Assembly (NCBI GenBank): GCA_964648295.1
Contig: CAZYNH010000005.1
Location: 62,001-126,000 of the forward strand
From: UBA4055 sp964648295
GTDB lineage: Bacteria; UBA4055
Direction of reading: 5' to 3'
DNA length: 64,000 bases
Shown one piece after another: positions 1 through 9,900 of this stretch. Made by a program: the position numbers and the translations under genes. Position 1 is the first letter of the stretch. Each line of letters opens with the position of its first letter. The notes under the pieces were generated by a model. That model was not told the origin of the DNA. It made no database searches and saw only the letters and a program-made list of their open reading frames with translations.

Positions 1-424
1 ACTTCATCGCAAGCTTATAAACGGGGTCATATACCTCATCAGTTACATAATAGTGGTAATATCCGGCATACAGCTTTAAACCAACGCAATCGGCTCTTTT
101 AAGGGCCTTATCAAGTCCGGCAAGATCTTCTGATTTAAGCCTGTGAGGATTTATCCCCGCGCAGAAGTAAAATCCAGCCGGCATTTCATCAACATCGTAA
201 GCCATGGGTGTAGGGGTATCTATGTCCGGGAAACCGCCCGGAACTCCTTCAGCCAACCCCATACAAATTCCTGCGACAACGGAATTTTCCCCGCAGTCCT
301 TCAACCACCCGGCTCTGCTGTAGTCCGTACCGTTATCCTTCGCGGCCTGCTGAAAAGACGCTATTTTAGAGTAGTGAAAGTGCGCATCTATCACCTTGTA
401 TCGGAAAATTATGTTTTCTTTCAT
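1..424 (-). CDS. Amidohydrolase-family metal-dependent hydrolase (N-terminal part)
   Basis: About 141 codons read leftwards from an ATG at 424 and run off the left edge with no stop. After ten residues comes IDAHFHYS, the His-x-His pair that ligands metal at the end of strand 1 in amidohydrolase TIM barrels. Later segments such as FYFCAGINPHR and CVGLKLYAGYY look like barrel strands of the amidohydrolase_2 group, whose members include decarboxylases and lactonases. The substrate cannot be told, and the remaining metal ligands lie outside the window. An AGGCGG ribosome site lies seven bases upstream, inside the end of the small reading frame that precedes it. The family is clear to me; the precise function is not. 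Confidence 0.75.
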   Translation of the reverse strand, partial: MKENIIFRYKVIDAHFHYSKIASFQQAAKDNGTDYSRAGWLKDCGENSVVAGICMGLAEGVPGGFPDIDTPTPMAYDVDEMPAGFYFCAGINPHRLKSEDLAGLDKALKRADCVGLKLYAGYYHYYVTDEVYDPVYKLAMK

Positions 425-426
425 TT

Positions 427-534
427 CTAACCGCCTTTTTTAGTAATTTGATCAGCAATAAACAGCAGTAAAACGACTAACAGAATGGTCTCCAGCTTCA
501 TTATCCTTGCTTTATTTTTCAAATCTTTCAGCAT
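427..534 (-). CDS. Candidate 35-residue single-pass membrane peptide
   Basis: This short frame fills most of the gap between the SRPBCC gene and the amidohydrolase. It encodes a basic N-terminus (MLKDLKNKARIMK), a hydrophobic stretch (ETILLVVLLLFIADQ) able to cross a membrane once, and a TKKGG tail. Its TAG stop lies two bases before the amidohydrolase ATG, the spacing of a translationally coupled gene. The codons that encode its last residues also supply the next gene's AGGCGG ribosome site. No strong Shine-Dalgarno precedes the first ATG. A second ATG at codon 12 has AAGGA, but only two bases away. I recognise no family, and chance cannot be excluded. Confidence 0.4.
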   Translation of the reverse strand: MLKDLKNKARIMKLETILLVVLLLFIADQITKKGG

Positions 535-552
535 ACAGCCCAAGCTACCCAC

Positions 553-1017
553 TTAATTTGTTTTTCCGCAGCTCTTTTCCATCCAGTTAAGCACAGTTTC
601 CCATGCCTTATCGAAGTATTCATAAGCTTTGTCCCATTCGCCGCCCTCAGGCCAGCCGGTATGGTTTATCTCTACTTCCGTTCTTGTGTTCGGCATGATC
701 CTGAAATTGACTACCACCCATGTTTTGTATTCGTTATTTCTTACTTCTGGGAATTGAGGAGGCGCATTCCATGTAAAGGACAGCATTCTCTCAGGCAGAA
801 AACTTAATATTCTGCATCCTTCGCTTCCTTTCATACCGTACGGATTAGCTTCGATGAAGTAAATCTCGAACGGACCGCCGATCCTTAATTCGATCTTGTT
901 ATCCGGCCCGAAAAATGTTTTCAGACCTTCTTGCGTAGTCCACTTTGCCCACGCTTCCTGTACAGAACAGTTTACAGTCTTCGTTTTTACGATCTTTTTA
1001 TCGCTGATCTGATACAT
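553..1017 (-). CDS. SRPBCC / AHSA1-like domain protein
   Basis: A 154-residue protein that is a single START-like helix-grip domain of the AHSA1 (activator of Hsp90 ATPase homologue) group within SRPBCC. It shows the usual order: VNCSVQEAWAKWTT at the start, the GGPFEIYF strand, the PERMLSFTWNAP strand, and a long C-terminal helix ending DKAWETVLNWMEKS. Such proteins hold small hydrophobic ligands and often have no assigned function. An excellent GGAGGGG ribosome site lies just before the ATG. It sits 41 bases after a Nim-like flavoprotein gene on the same strand, a pairing common in small stress or detoxification gene groups, but the sequence gives no substrate. Confidence 0.85.
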   Translation of the reverse strand: MYQISDKKIVKTKTVNCSVQEAWAKWTTQEGLKTFFGPDNKIELRIGGPFEIYFIEANPYGMKGSEGCRILSFLPERMLSFTWNAPPQFPEVRNNEYKTWVVVNFRIMPNTRTEVEINHTGWPEGGEWDKAYEYFDKAWETVLNWMEKSCGKTN

Positions 1018-1058
1018 TTTTTACCCCTCCGTTTTGCCAGTCCTTTATTATCTTCGAT

Positions 1059-1514
1059 TCATTGTCTATCCATATAACTGATCTTGCAGGTCAGGCTTTC
1101 TATCGCGACTTTAATCATTACGATGGTTTTGAGGCTTTCCGGGCTGTGACGAACAGGCTCCGCGCCAAAATGTCCGGTCAGATGGTTTAAGGCTTCCCTT
1201 TTCCCATCCTCGTCTTCAATAATACAAGCTTTGCCTACACCGTTTACACTGCGGTATCTCATCGTTAATAGACCTTCGAGGTATTTTGCGTCGAGAGTTA
1301 TGTTGAAAGCGACTTTCGGATTCTTTCTGATCACATTGAGCTTCATTCCCTGTGTAGCGCAGTGAATGTACAGAGCATTGTCGAAATAGCCGTAGTTCAG
1401 AGGCACGATGTAAGGCTGATCGCCGTCCGACATGGCAAGCTCGCACCAGTTCGCTTCTTTCAGGATGTTTTCGATAATTTTCAGATCCGTCACTTCTTTC
1501 TTTTTGTTTATCAT
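1059..1514 (-). CDS. Nim-like pyridoxamine 5'-phosphate oxidase family protein
   Basis: 151 residues in the split-barrel flavin-binding fold of the PNPOx family, closest in style to the 5-nitroimidazole-resistance (NimA) branch. Recognisable parts are the N-terminal helix IIENILKEANWCELAMS, the strand PYIVPLNYGYFDNALYIHCA, the KLNVIRKNPKVAF segment and the MRYRSVNGVGKA strand before a C-terminal helix and VIMIKVAIESLTCK. Family members bind FMN or haem, and some reduce nitroimidazoles. Whether this one does cannot be seen. The ATG is preceded by CGGAGAAG. It stands between the SRPBCC gene and the hydrolase-NlpE fusion gene with gaps of tens of bases, so co-transcription is likely. Confidence 0.85.
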   Translation of the reverse strand: MINKKKEVTDLKIIENILKEANWCELAMSDGDQPYIVPLNYGYFDNALYIHCATQGMKLNVIRKNPKVAFNITLDAKYLEGLLTMRYRSVNGVGKACIIEDEDGKREALNHLTGHFGAEPVRHSPESLKTIVMIKVAIESLTCKISYMDRQ

Positions 1515-1541
1515 CTAATCTTCTCCGTTTTAGATAGCCTT

Positions 1542-2672
1542 TTACTCCCCTGTTTTCCTCAAAATATACATATCAGCAAGTTCGCCCGTGATGCGTCTGC
1601 CGTCAGAATCGAGCATAAAAAGAGCTCCTTCGCCGACCTGATATTTTCCGGGCGCTTCATTTTCAAGTATGATTATCCTGCCGTCGCTGCTCCAGGTGAA
1701 CCTCCCCTCTGAAGCGAAGGCCTCTCCGTTTTTTCCGATATACTTTCTTTCAATCCTGTAGGTCATATCGTACCTGATCGAAAGCGAAGTTTCGATTCCT
1801 TCACAGTCCGCGCAGGGCAGGATGCCCCCGTAGGTTCCCTCCCAGTCGAGCGCGTTCATGCTCGTGTGCATGTCGGGTATGAGAATGTTTCTAACCTCTC
1901 TCTGATAATCGGGATTGTAAGTCATGCCGTTGTGCCTCTGACCGGGAATCGTGATAAGCCTGTCCCCTTCTTTGAAATGCTTCGAGAGCTTTACCGATGA
2001 GCCGTAATAGATCACCTCGTCTTTATCGCCGTGAAATATTATGACCGGCATTTGACATTCCTGAATATACCTGATGTTCTCCATTTTATACCTGAGTAGA
2101 AATGCGGGAAAGATCGGGAAATGTCGCCTCATCATGTCGGTCAGGTTGTAGAACGGCGCCTGAAGTATGAGTTTTTCCGGCGAATTTACCGAGGCGAGGT
2201 ATGATGCGGGACCTGTTCCGATTGAGTAGCCGAGGATTATGATGCTTGTCTCGTCGTAGAGTTTTCTGATCTGATCGTAGGCTTTCTGCATATCGTCGTA
2301 AAGCTGATTTTCTGAACTTATCTTTCCCCCGCTTTTGCCGTAACCTCGATAGTCAGGCATGAATACATCATAGCCGAGCGAAACATAATATTCAGCCGCA
2401 TCGCCCCATGACCGGAGCGATCCCGCATTGCCGTGGAGATAGAAAATCAGTCCTTTGGGAGAGCCTGATTTGAACAGAATGCCGTGGATATCGACACCCT
2501 TTTCGACTTCAATGAATATTTCCTCGAAGTCCGTATTGTAGCTGATTTTGAAGTCCCTGTCCAGCTTTTCGGGGAAGAAAATAAGTTTTTCCTGAAAAGC
2601 GTAAACCGCTGCCAGCAGGATTATATATACGCCTAAAAGGAGGATCAGTATTCTAAATATGGATGCGGCCAC
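1542..2672 (-). CDS. Membrane-anchored alpha/beta hydrolase fused to an NlpE-type domain
   Basis: 376 residues from a GTG start (GGAGATCCT directly upstream). Residues 1-25 form a hydrophobic anchor. Residues 30-270 are a BEM46-like alpha/beta hydrolase: oxyanion segment FYLHGNAGS, nucleophile Ser about 149 in GYSIG, Asp about 217 in FHGDKDE and His about 247 in GQRHNG, so the triad looks intact. Residues 275-376 match the NlpE N-terminal beta-barrel: GTYGGILPCADCEGIETSL with its CxxC pair near 288, the GRFTWSSDGRIIILE strand and ITGELADMYILRK at the end. NlpE-type domains usually occur alone in lipoproteins that sense envelope or copper stress. Here the domain is joined to an enzyme with no lipobox. 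The hydrolase substrate is unknown. Confidence 0.85.
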   Translation of the reverse strand: MAASIFRILILLLGVYIILLAAVYAFQEKLIFFPEKLDRDFKISYNTDFEEIFIEVEKGVDIHGILFKSGSPKGLIFYLHGNAGSLRSWGDAAEYYVSLGYDVFMPDYRGYGKSGGKISSENQLYDDMQKAYDQIRKLYDETSIIILGYSIGTGPASYLASVNSPEKLILQAPFYNLTDMMRRHFPIFPAFLLRYKMENIRYIQECQMPVIIFHGDKDEVIYYGSSVKLSKHFKEGDRLITIPGQRHNGMTYNPDYQREVRNILIPDMHTSMNALDWEGTYGGILPCADCEGIETSLSIRYDMTYRIERKYIGKNGEAFASEGRFTWSSDGRIIILENEAPGKYQVGEGALFMLDSDGRRITGELADMYILRKTGE

Positions 2673-2691
2673 AGGATCTCCTTTTTAAAAG

Positions 2692-3876
2692 CTAATGAAC
2701 GGCGAGCCCGCCTTCGGATGTTTCCTTGTAGATACTCGGCAGGTCGTGTCCGGTCTGCTTCATTGTCCTCACGACCTTGTCGAACGAGACCAGGTGCCTT
2801 CCGTCGGAAAGTATCGCGAAAGTTGATGTATTGAGAGCACGTTCGGCAGCGAATGCGTTCCTCTCTATGCACGGCACCTGAACAAGTCCTCCGATCGGGT
2901 CGCATGTGAGCCCCAGATGGTGCTCGATCCCCATTTCGGCGGCGTACTCGATCTGGTAGAGAGTGCCGCCCAGAAGCTGTGTCGCGGCCGCCGAAGCCAT
3001 GGCGCAGGCCGTGCCGATCTCGCCCTGGCAGCCTACAGCGGCTCCCGAGATCGAGGCGTTCTTTTTCACCAGATTTCCCACAAGTCCGGCTGTCGCAAGC
3101 GCTCTGACTATTTTCTGATCTGAAAAATTAAAACTGTCGCACATCGTTTTCAATACAGCCGGCAGAACCCCGCAGGAGCCGCATGTAGGCGCTGTGACTA
3201 TTTTTCCGCCGCAGGCGTTTTCTTCAGCCACGGCGAGAGCATAAGAGAATATCCTGGTCTTGCCTTTGAGCGTACCGCTGTAATCTTTCGACTTCACATA
3301 AAAAGAGGACGCTTTTCTGGAAATATTCAGCCCGCCGGGGATCGTTCCCTCCTGGTCGATCCCTCTTTCGATAGAGTCTTTCATCACATTCCAGACCTCA
3401 AGAAGATATTCGTTTATGCTGTCACCTTCCGTTTCGGTCACATATTCCCAGAAATTTCTTCCGGTCGAACTGCAGTGTTTCAGAATATCCGCCATAGTGG
3501 TCAATGAATATATGTCATTATCTTTGAACTCATCGGAAAGATCAGATATTTTTCCTCCGCCCAGACTGTAAACAGTCCATTCCTTTACAGTGCCGTCCTT
3601 ATAGATGGCTTCGAATTTCAGAGCGTTCGGGTGATAATGCATGAATATTTCAGATTGCCAGACTATTTCTGTCTTTTTTGGCGAAAAAGCGTCGAAGATC
3701 GTCCTGTCCGTCTGGTGCCCTCTGCCTGTTGCGGCAAGGCTTCCGAAAAGTGTTATTCTGTAGCTTTCCGCTTCAGAATTTCTTGTTTTAAAAATGTCGG
3801 CAGCTTTTCTCGGCCCCATCGTGTGACTGCTTGAAGGACCGTACCCGATCCTGAATATTTCTTTTATTGATTCCAT
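2692..3876 (-). CDS. sdaA: L-serine dehydratase, iron-sulfur type, single chain
   Basis: 394 residues. The enzyme converts L-serine to pyruvate and ammonia with a [4Fe-4S] cluster. The N-terminal beta domain carries the signature GPSSSHTMGPRKAA. The C-terminal alpha domain carries the cluster cysteines in TAPTCGSCGVLPAVL, GCQGEIGTACAMASAAA and LTCDPIGGLVQVPC. Both domains are in one chain, as in the Gram-negative enzyme, though it is shorter than the usual 450 or so residues, mainly in the beta domain. Cluster-type serine dehydratases are oxygen-sensitive, which fits an anaerobe. GGAG precedes the ATG by nine bases. It lies 21 bases after the transporter gene, in the same run. Confidence 0.93.
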   Translation of the reverse strand: MESIKEIFRIGYGPSSSHTMGPRKAADIFKTRNSEAESYRITLFGSLAATGRGHQTDRTIFDAFSPKKTEIVWQSEIFMHYHPNALKFEAIYKDGTVKEWTVYSLGGGKISDLSDEFKDNDIYSLTTMADILKHCSSTGRNFWEYVTETEGDSINEYLLEVWNVMKDSIERGIDQEGTIPGGLNISRKASSFYVKSKDYSGTLKGKTRIFSYALAVAEENACGGKIVTAPTCGSCGVLPAVLKTMCDSFNFSDQKIVRALATAGLVGNLVKKNASISGAAVGCQGEIGTACAMASAAATQLLGGTLYQIEYAAEMGIEHHLGLTCDPIGGLVQVPCIERNAFAAERALNTSTFAILSDGRHLVSFDKVVRTMKQTGHDLPSIYKETSEGGLAVH

Positions 3877-3897
3877 TTATAGAGACTCCGTTTACAT

Positions 3898-5313
3898 TCA
3901 AAAAATATATTTCATCTGAAGATAAATAGCAAGCGAAGTCAAAACGATGACGGCCGGAGTTACTTTTAGGCTGTGTTTGAGAAATTCTTTATAGCCCATT
4001 TCTATTCCGTTGTAAGCCAGAATTTTTTTCCACATGAGTCCGGCAAGCGCTCCGTAAAGCGTCAGGTTACCCCCGAGATTTGTTCCCGAGACCAGTGCGA
4101 GCCCGTTCGCGACGGCCGCCGGACCGGTTACAGTATACTCGGGACTCTGGAAGGCGGAAGCAAAGAGTATCGTCATTGGCTGGTTTATCATAACATTGGC
4201 TCCGGCGGCGGAAACGGCCGATGTAAAAACCGAACCTGTAAAGAGCCCGTCAAAATTATTCATGAAAACGGCAAGCCTGTCGGTTATCCCGTTCACGCTG
4301 AAAAGATGGATAAGAATGAAAAGCGAAACTATCAGAGGCAGGGTCTTCCACGGCACCCTTTCGAAACACATTTTAAACTCCGTTACCGTGAATTTCATAT
4401 TCCTGGCCAGAAGTGATTCGAGCGTTTTCTCATAATGGTATTTGTCCGACGAAAAATGCGTTCTCAGATAATACAGTGAAAATACGAAGGTCAGTATCAG
4501 ATAAATTATAAAATATGCCGTAACGACCTGCCACACCTTATACCCTGCGTGTTCCGCGACCGAAAGGGATATGAAGAACGCGGCGAATATAATAACGCTT
4601 GTGAAAGCTGTCCATCTGCTTCTGAGATATTTTGTTCCGCTGATGCCTTTTTCAAGACCGATCTTTCCCGATCTTTTTTTCCTGAAAATGAGGAAAACGA
4701 TAAAAGTGGTGCTCAGTCCGGCGGTAAGCGTGGGTATGAGCATAAATTTTGCGTATTCGGTGAACTCAAAACCGAATATCTGGGCTACAATGATGTTGGG
4801 AGGATTCCCCACATAGAAAAGCATGCTCCACGAATTGGCTGAAAAGAACACTGCCAGGAGAAACGGCGCTGGACTTATCTTTGAGTGCTTGGCCATATAG
4901 CAGATGATGGGCGTCATTGTCAGGATAACGATGTCGTTGGAGGTGAATATCGTGAGAACCGCGGTAAGTCCGACAATGCCGAAATAAAGCCGGACAGGAT
5001 CGCCGCCGGACATTCTGATGATCCTGAACGATGCGAATTCGAGAACGCCCGTCGAGTCAATTGAAATGCAGATGTAGGCTCCTGCGAAGAATATCAGGAT
5101 CACCTGCCACGGAACTACTCCGTTTATGCCTGCGAGGGAATCTTTAAGTATTCCGGCGTCAACATAGCCGAAAGCCGAAAGGATAAGTACTGCGAGAAGA
5201 GGCGCGGTGCCGTAATCGATCTTAAAACTGAATTTTTTTAATTTTATCACAGGTTCTTTCAGAATACCGAAGATCGCCAGCGCGAACATTAAAAGAAGGA
5301 ATAATTCTTTCAT
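3898..5313 (-). CDS. ArsB/NhaD (SLC13-like) superfamily membrane transporter
   Basis: About 471 residues with some eleven to twelve membrane segments throughout. The repeated halves typical of the ion-transporter superfamily can be seen: SNDIVILTMTPIICYMAKHS in the first half and a second re-entrant region near GANVMINQPMTILFA and NGLALVSGTNLGGNLTLYG. Family members export arsenite, exchange Na+/H+ or carry dicarboxylates, and I cannot choose among these. I place the start at the ATG at 5313, which overlaps the TGA of the upstream YgiQ gene as ATGA and has GGA about eight bases upstream. A GTG at 5328 would add five residues but has no good ribosome site. Confidence 0.85.
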   Translation of the reverse strand: MKELFLLLMFALAIFGILKEPVIKLKKFSFKIDYGTAPLLAVLILSAFGYVDAGILKDSLAGINGVVPWQVILIFFAGAYICISIDSTGVLEFASFRIIRMSGGDPVRLYFGIVGLTAVLTIFTSNDIVILTMTPIICYMAKHSKISPAPFLLAVFFSANSWSMLFYVGNPPNIIVAQIFGFEFTEYAKFMLIPTLTAGLSTTFIVFLIFRKKRSGKIGLEKGISGTKYLRSRWTAFTSVIIFAAFFISLSVAEHAGYKVWQVVTAYFIIYLILTFVFSLYYLRTHFSSDKYHYEKTLESLLARNMKFTVTEFKMCFERVPWKTLPLIVSLFILIHLFSVNGITDRLAVFMNNFDGLFTGSVFTSAVSAAGANVMINQPMTILFASAFQSPEYTVTGPAAVANGLALVSGTNLGGNLTLYGALAGLMWKKILAYNGIEMGYKEFLKHSLKVTPAVIVLTSLAIYLQMKYIF

Positions 5314-6965
5314 TTCCTTTTCCACCACTGGATCAGTTTCTTTTGCAGTTCGCGTTCCTTGTAAGTTTTCGCCGCATAGATCCGTTCACCAGTGAAAAAA
5401 TCCGTCTCCGTGTAATACATGCAGGCGGCTATGGTCATCGGCAGAGGTATAAAGTCCTGAACCTGCTCGACGATTATCCTGTTGCGCATTAAATAATCTC
5501 TCATGCGTTCCGCATCCTCCACAGTCGTTCCTGGAAAAGCGGATATGAGATAAGGAACAACATACTGCTCTTTATCAGAATACTTCCTGAACAGCTTTAC
5601 GAATTGCTCATATTTTGATATGTCCGGCTTGAGCATCAGTCCGAGTATCCGCTTTTCAGTATGCTCCGGCGCGATCTTGAGATGGCCCGACGTGAATTCC
5701 CTGGCCACAGCTTTAATATAATTCGGGTCGAGAAGGGCCAGCTCGTGCCTGATCCCGCTGTTTATGAATACGCGCTTAGTTTCTCTTACCCTGTCGTAAA
5801 GCGACAGAACACGCTTGTGACTCGTGTCGAGATTGGGACAGGTCTGCGGGAACAGGCACGACAGCCTGCGGCACTGCCTGCAGGCTGCAATATCGCGCCC
5901 GTGCATCCCGTACATGTTGGCGGAGGGTCCGCCCAGATCGGTCACCGATCCGGACTTGAGTTTCTTAGCTTCATTGACGACCGATTGTTCAGTACGCGAC
6001 TGGATGAAGCTTCCCTGGTGCTGCGCGATAGAGCAGAAGGAACAGCCTCCGAAACATCCCCTGTGGATAGTTATCGAATTCCGTATCATTTCGTAGGACG
6101 GTATCCTCTCTTTATACATAGGGTGGGGTTTATTTTCGAAAACCGAAGCATAAATCTCATCAAGATTATCATCAGGCAGTACCGGCGGATTAATAACGAT
6201 CCTTCTTCCCTCCGTTTCCTGGATCAGGCCGGTATTAAGATAAGGATTTGTTACCGAATGGATTATCTTTTCAGCCTCGATAAATCTCTTTTTGTCCGCG
6301 CTCACCTCAGCATAGGAAGGCAGCGGCTCATATTTATAAGCACTACCGGTACTTTCTTCTTTTCCGGCTATATAAGCAGTACCTCTGATTCCCCTCAAAT
6401 CTCCTATCTTACTGCCCGATCTTAGAGCTTCCGCTATCTTTAAAACCGTCCTCTCCCCCTGTCCGAAGACCAGAATATCGGCCTTCGAGTCTGCAAGAAC
6501 GCTCCTTCTTACCTTATCCGACCAGTAGTCGTAATGAGCCACTCGCCTTAAACTCGCCTCGATCCCTCCGATTATGACAGGAATTTTCTTATAATTCTCT
6601 CTTGCCTTGTTCGAATAAACGATCACAGCCCTGTCAGGCCTTTTGACTGATCTCCCGCCTTCCGAATAATCGTCCGACCTTCTAGGCTTTTTTGATGCGG
6701 TATAATTATTTATCATCGAATCTACATTGCCTGATGTAATTCCTACAAAGAGTTTAGGCGGAGGGAGTTTTGTAAAATCATCATTGTAATGAATATCGGG
6801 CTGAGGTATGATGCCTACCCTGAAACCCTTGGATATGAGAAATTTGCCAATAATTGCGGGGGCAAAAGAGGGATGGTCTATATAGGCGTCGCCGGAAATC
6901 AGGATAATGTCAAGTTCATCCCAGCCGAGAGCTTTCATTTCATCTTTATTCACCGGCAGGAACAT
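5310..6965 (-). CDS. YgiQ-family radical SAM protein
   Basis: 551 residues. The start MFLPVNKDEMKALGWDELD and the segment ILISGDAYIDHPSFAPAIIG are characteristic of the YgiQ family (UPF0313), which pairs an N-terminal cobalamin-binding-like region with a radical SAM barrel. The cluster motif is GCFGGCSFC near residues 304-312, with the CxxxCxxC spacing. A second cysteine group, CRQCRRLSCLFPQTC, follows. The C-terminal extension of some members is short here. The reaction of this family is not established. The ATG follows AAAGGG with good spacing. It lies between the sAC-like gene and the transporter, and overlaps the latter by four bases. Confidence 0.93.
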   Translation of the reverse strand: MFLPVNKDEMKALGWDELDIILISGDAYIDHPSFAPAIIGKFLISKGFRVGIIPQPDIHYNDDFTKLPPPKLFVGITSGNVDSMINNYTASKKPRRSDDYSEGGRSVKRPDRAVIVYSNKARENYKKIPVIIGGIEASLRRVAHYDYWSDKVRRSVLADSKADILVFGQGERTVLKIAEALRSGSKIGDLRGIRGTAYIAGKEESTGSAYKYEPLPSYAEVSADKKRFIEAEKIIHSVTNPYLNTGLIQETEGRRIVINPPVLPDDNLDEIYASVFENKPHPMYKERIPSYEMIRNSITIHRGCFGGCSFCSIAQHQGSFIQSRTEQSVVNEAKKLKSGSVTDLGGPSANMYGMHGRDIAACRQCRRLSCLFPQTCPNLDTSHKRVLSLYDRVRETKRVFINSGIRHELALLDPNYIKAVAREFTSGHLKIAPEHTEKRILGLMLKPDISKYEQFVKLFRKYSDKEQYVVPYLISAFPGTTVEDAERMRDYLMRNRIIVEQVQDFIPLPMTIAACMYYTETDFFTGERIYAAKTYKERELQKKLIQWWKRK

Positions 6966-6980
6966 AATAAAACCCTTTAA

Positions 6981-9900
6981 TTACTCCGAGATCTCGTTTA
7001 TAAGTTCTTTTATTCTTACCTTTGTCGGCATGTCCCTGTTCAGCGAAGCAAGTTTCTGAGCGGATTTCAGGACAAGAATAGCATCTCTGTTCCTCGAGCT
7101 GCTCCTGTAAGCATCGGTCAGTTCGAAAGTCAGTTCCAGATACAGCTTGGAATAATCTGATATCCTGATAACATTATGCCCTGCCTGAAGGTTCTGAACG
7201 GCTTCCTTGACCCTTGCTTTTCGTTTGAATATTTTACCGAGCAGAAGATATGAAAGCGCAATAAAGTGAATGTTCTTTGCTTTTTTGGAGTACAGCAATG
7301 AGTACTTCATATACTTTAGTATCTTGCTTATATCGTCTTTCTGATCATTCTTGTATTTATTGAAAGGGTCGTCCTCAAATTCAACGAGTTCGTTATAGAA
7401 CATCTCCGCAGTATAATAGTATATCATTCCCATTCTTTTATACAGTTTCTTTTCACGGTAAATCTTTAGAGCTTCCCTGAAGTTTTTTTCAGCCTCTTCG
7501 TAATTCTTTCTTATCACTTTTAATCTGGCTAAATGATGTAGCGCGTAGGCTCTCGCCAGGCTGCTGTTGACCTCTTTAGCTATCTTTAAGGCTTTATTAA
7601 AACATTTTTCGGCCTCGATCTGATTGTTGTGGAAAAGATTGCAGGCTCCGAAATCGCATAATCTGTAGCTGATCTCCTCAAGGTTGTTCAGTGCCCTGAA
7701 TATCTTTATAGACCTCTCGAAGTTCGCCATAGCGGAAGTAATATCTTTTGTTTCAAGACAGATGTTCCCTAACTGGCCGGCGCATACCCCTTCAACATCC
7801 TTAAGACTGAGAAGAGATGCTATATCAAGAGCTTTTTCGTAATACCGGATAGAATCCTTGACCTTTCCCAGTTTATATGTGATCTTTCCCAGGTTTCCCA
7901 GCAGTATCGACTGGTATTTCAGATTATCCGACTTTTCCGCTATTTTCAGTGCCGACTGAAAAGTGCTTATGCTTTTTGAGAACCTGAACTGGGTCTCATA
8001 TATAGCCCCGAGCTCGTTGAGAAGAAAGCATCTTGTTTCATAATCCTTTGTTCTCGAAATATGCGACAACGCTTTGTTTATGTAATTGACTGTAAGCTTG
8101 ATATTACCCTCGTTTTTCTTGAAGACGGCATAATACCTGTAAAGTTTTCCTTTCTGTTCATCGGTCAGTTTGAACTTTCTCATGATGCCCGAAGCTTTTA
8201 AAAGAAGTTCTCTTACCCTTTTGGCCGGAGAGAAATTCATTGAGTGTTCCAGGATCGTAGTTATTATGTCGAAATAGAAACTGAAATTTTTGGATTTTTC
8301 ATATTTCGTAAGAAGCGGATAGGATGCCTTTCTCGCCTTTATCTGCTCATTCATACAGTACAGTATTTTGATCTCTTCGAGAGACAGCCTGTCTTTCTCA
8401 ACCGGATCCGGAGTATATGCTATCATTTTCTGAAGATTCTGGTATGCGCTTTCAATAAAATTCTTTTCGCATGCGTCTCTGTATGCCTGTTTTAGATATA
8501 CCGCCGCTTTTTCCTGGTCACCGGCATAATAATAATGATGACCCATCCAGCTTGAATGGGTCATTTTTGATCTTTCTCTTGTTTCCTCAAGAAGCTCGGT
8601 TACCCCTTTATGCCACTTTTTTCTCTTCTCTTCGGGAGCGGAATGATATACTACCTCGCTGACTATCGGGTGTGAGAAAATATAGTGGTTCTCCAGGTAA
8701 TAGGGTTTAATAAAATTACTCTCGAATATACTTTCAAGTTCTTTGAGCTGAAAATCGGGATAGTATTTCTTTACGATATTGTAGTCGAATTTGACCCCGA
8801 CGACAGAGGCTGCCTGAAGAATTTCGAGCTGTTTAGGTGTCAGCTTGGAGAGATTGAGCCTGACAATGTCTTTAATGTCTGTAGGTATATTTTTCTTTTT
8901 GTATTTTTTTGTTTTTTCGAGAGTTGAATCTTTCTCTATAACCATTCCGTCCGTGAACACGAACCTGAAATACTGTTCAAGGAAGAAAGGGTTCCCCGCG
9001 GAAAGCTTCAGGATCACTTTCTCAACCTCTGAAGACATTTTTTTGCCTCTTGACAGCTGTTTCAGAAGCAGCCTCATCGTGTCTTTCTTTAGCGGTGGAA
9101 GCTCCTGTTTAAACGGCTTCAGATATTTGTTGAAAACTAGATCCTCCTCGCTGTGATAAGTTATGAGGAATGATATTTTGTTGATCTCCTCTTTTTTATT
9201 CCTCCTGTTCCCCATTTCCACCAGATGTGATATGCTGTACTGAATTACATACTGCATCAGGTCTTTCTCTTCATGCTTCAGATTGTCAATATCGTCGAAA
9301 ATGAAGATCACGCCTTCGGTTCTCTTTATGTAATAGTAGTAATTGAATATCATGAGGAGACTTAAGGCCTCTTTGAGGTTCTTATGCCTCAGTTCAGGAG
9401 TAAGGGTGTCATATATGCTTCCTTCGATATCTATGTTGTACATTATCCTGTAGAGAATAAAGAATTTGCTCCCGAACTGGTCTTTCTCCATTTCATCGGG
9501 AGAATTTTCAAGTAGCCGTGAAAAATATTTATCCAGTTTCCCTTTTAATGTATCTCTGTCGTCGAACAGGGTTATGCCTGAATCTTCTTCTATTATGTAT
9601 TTGAACAGGTCGATTATATTATCCCTGTCCTCTACTTTTGAGTGGATTATATGGAAATTCTCGTTAGACATCCTCTTAACTATCTCTTCCACCATTCTCG
9701 TTTTACCGCTGCCGTGCCATCCCGTCAGTGTTATTATCTTTCCGCCCTGGCGCAGCATCTGATTCAGATTAATTATCTCTTTATTCCTGCCTATAACTTT
9801 GTGTGTGAAAAGCCCTTTCAGCTCTATCTTTGCCCCGTTCTTAACGCAATCAGTATTTTCGTCGGCTGTCTTTCTGTTCTCAAGCATTCTCTGAATGGCT

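Noticed and set aside
143..430. Plus-strand open frame of 95 codons at the left edge
   Set aside because: It is the shadow of the amidohydrolase gene on the other strand, whose HxH motif and ribosome site are clear.
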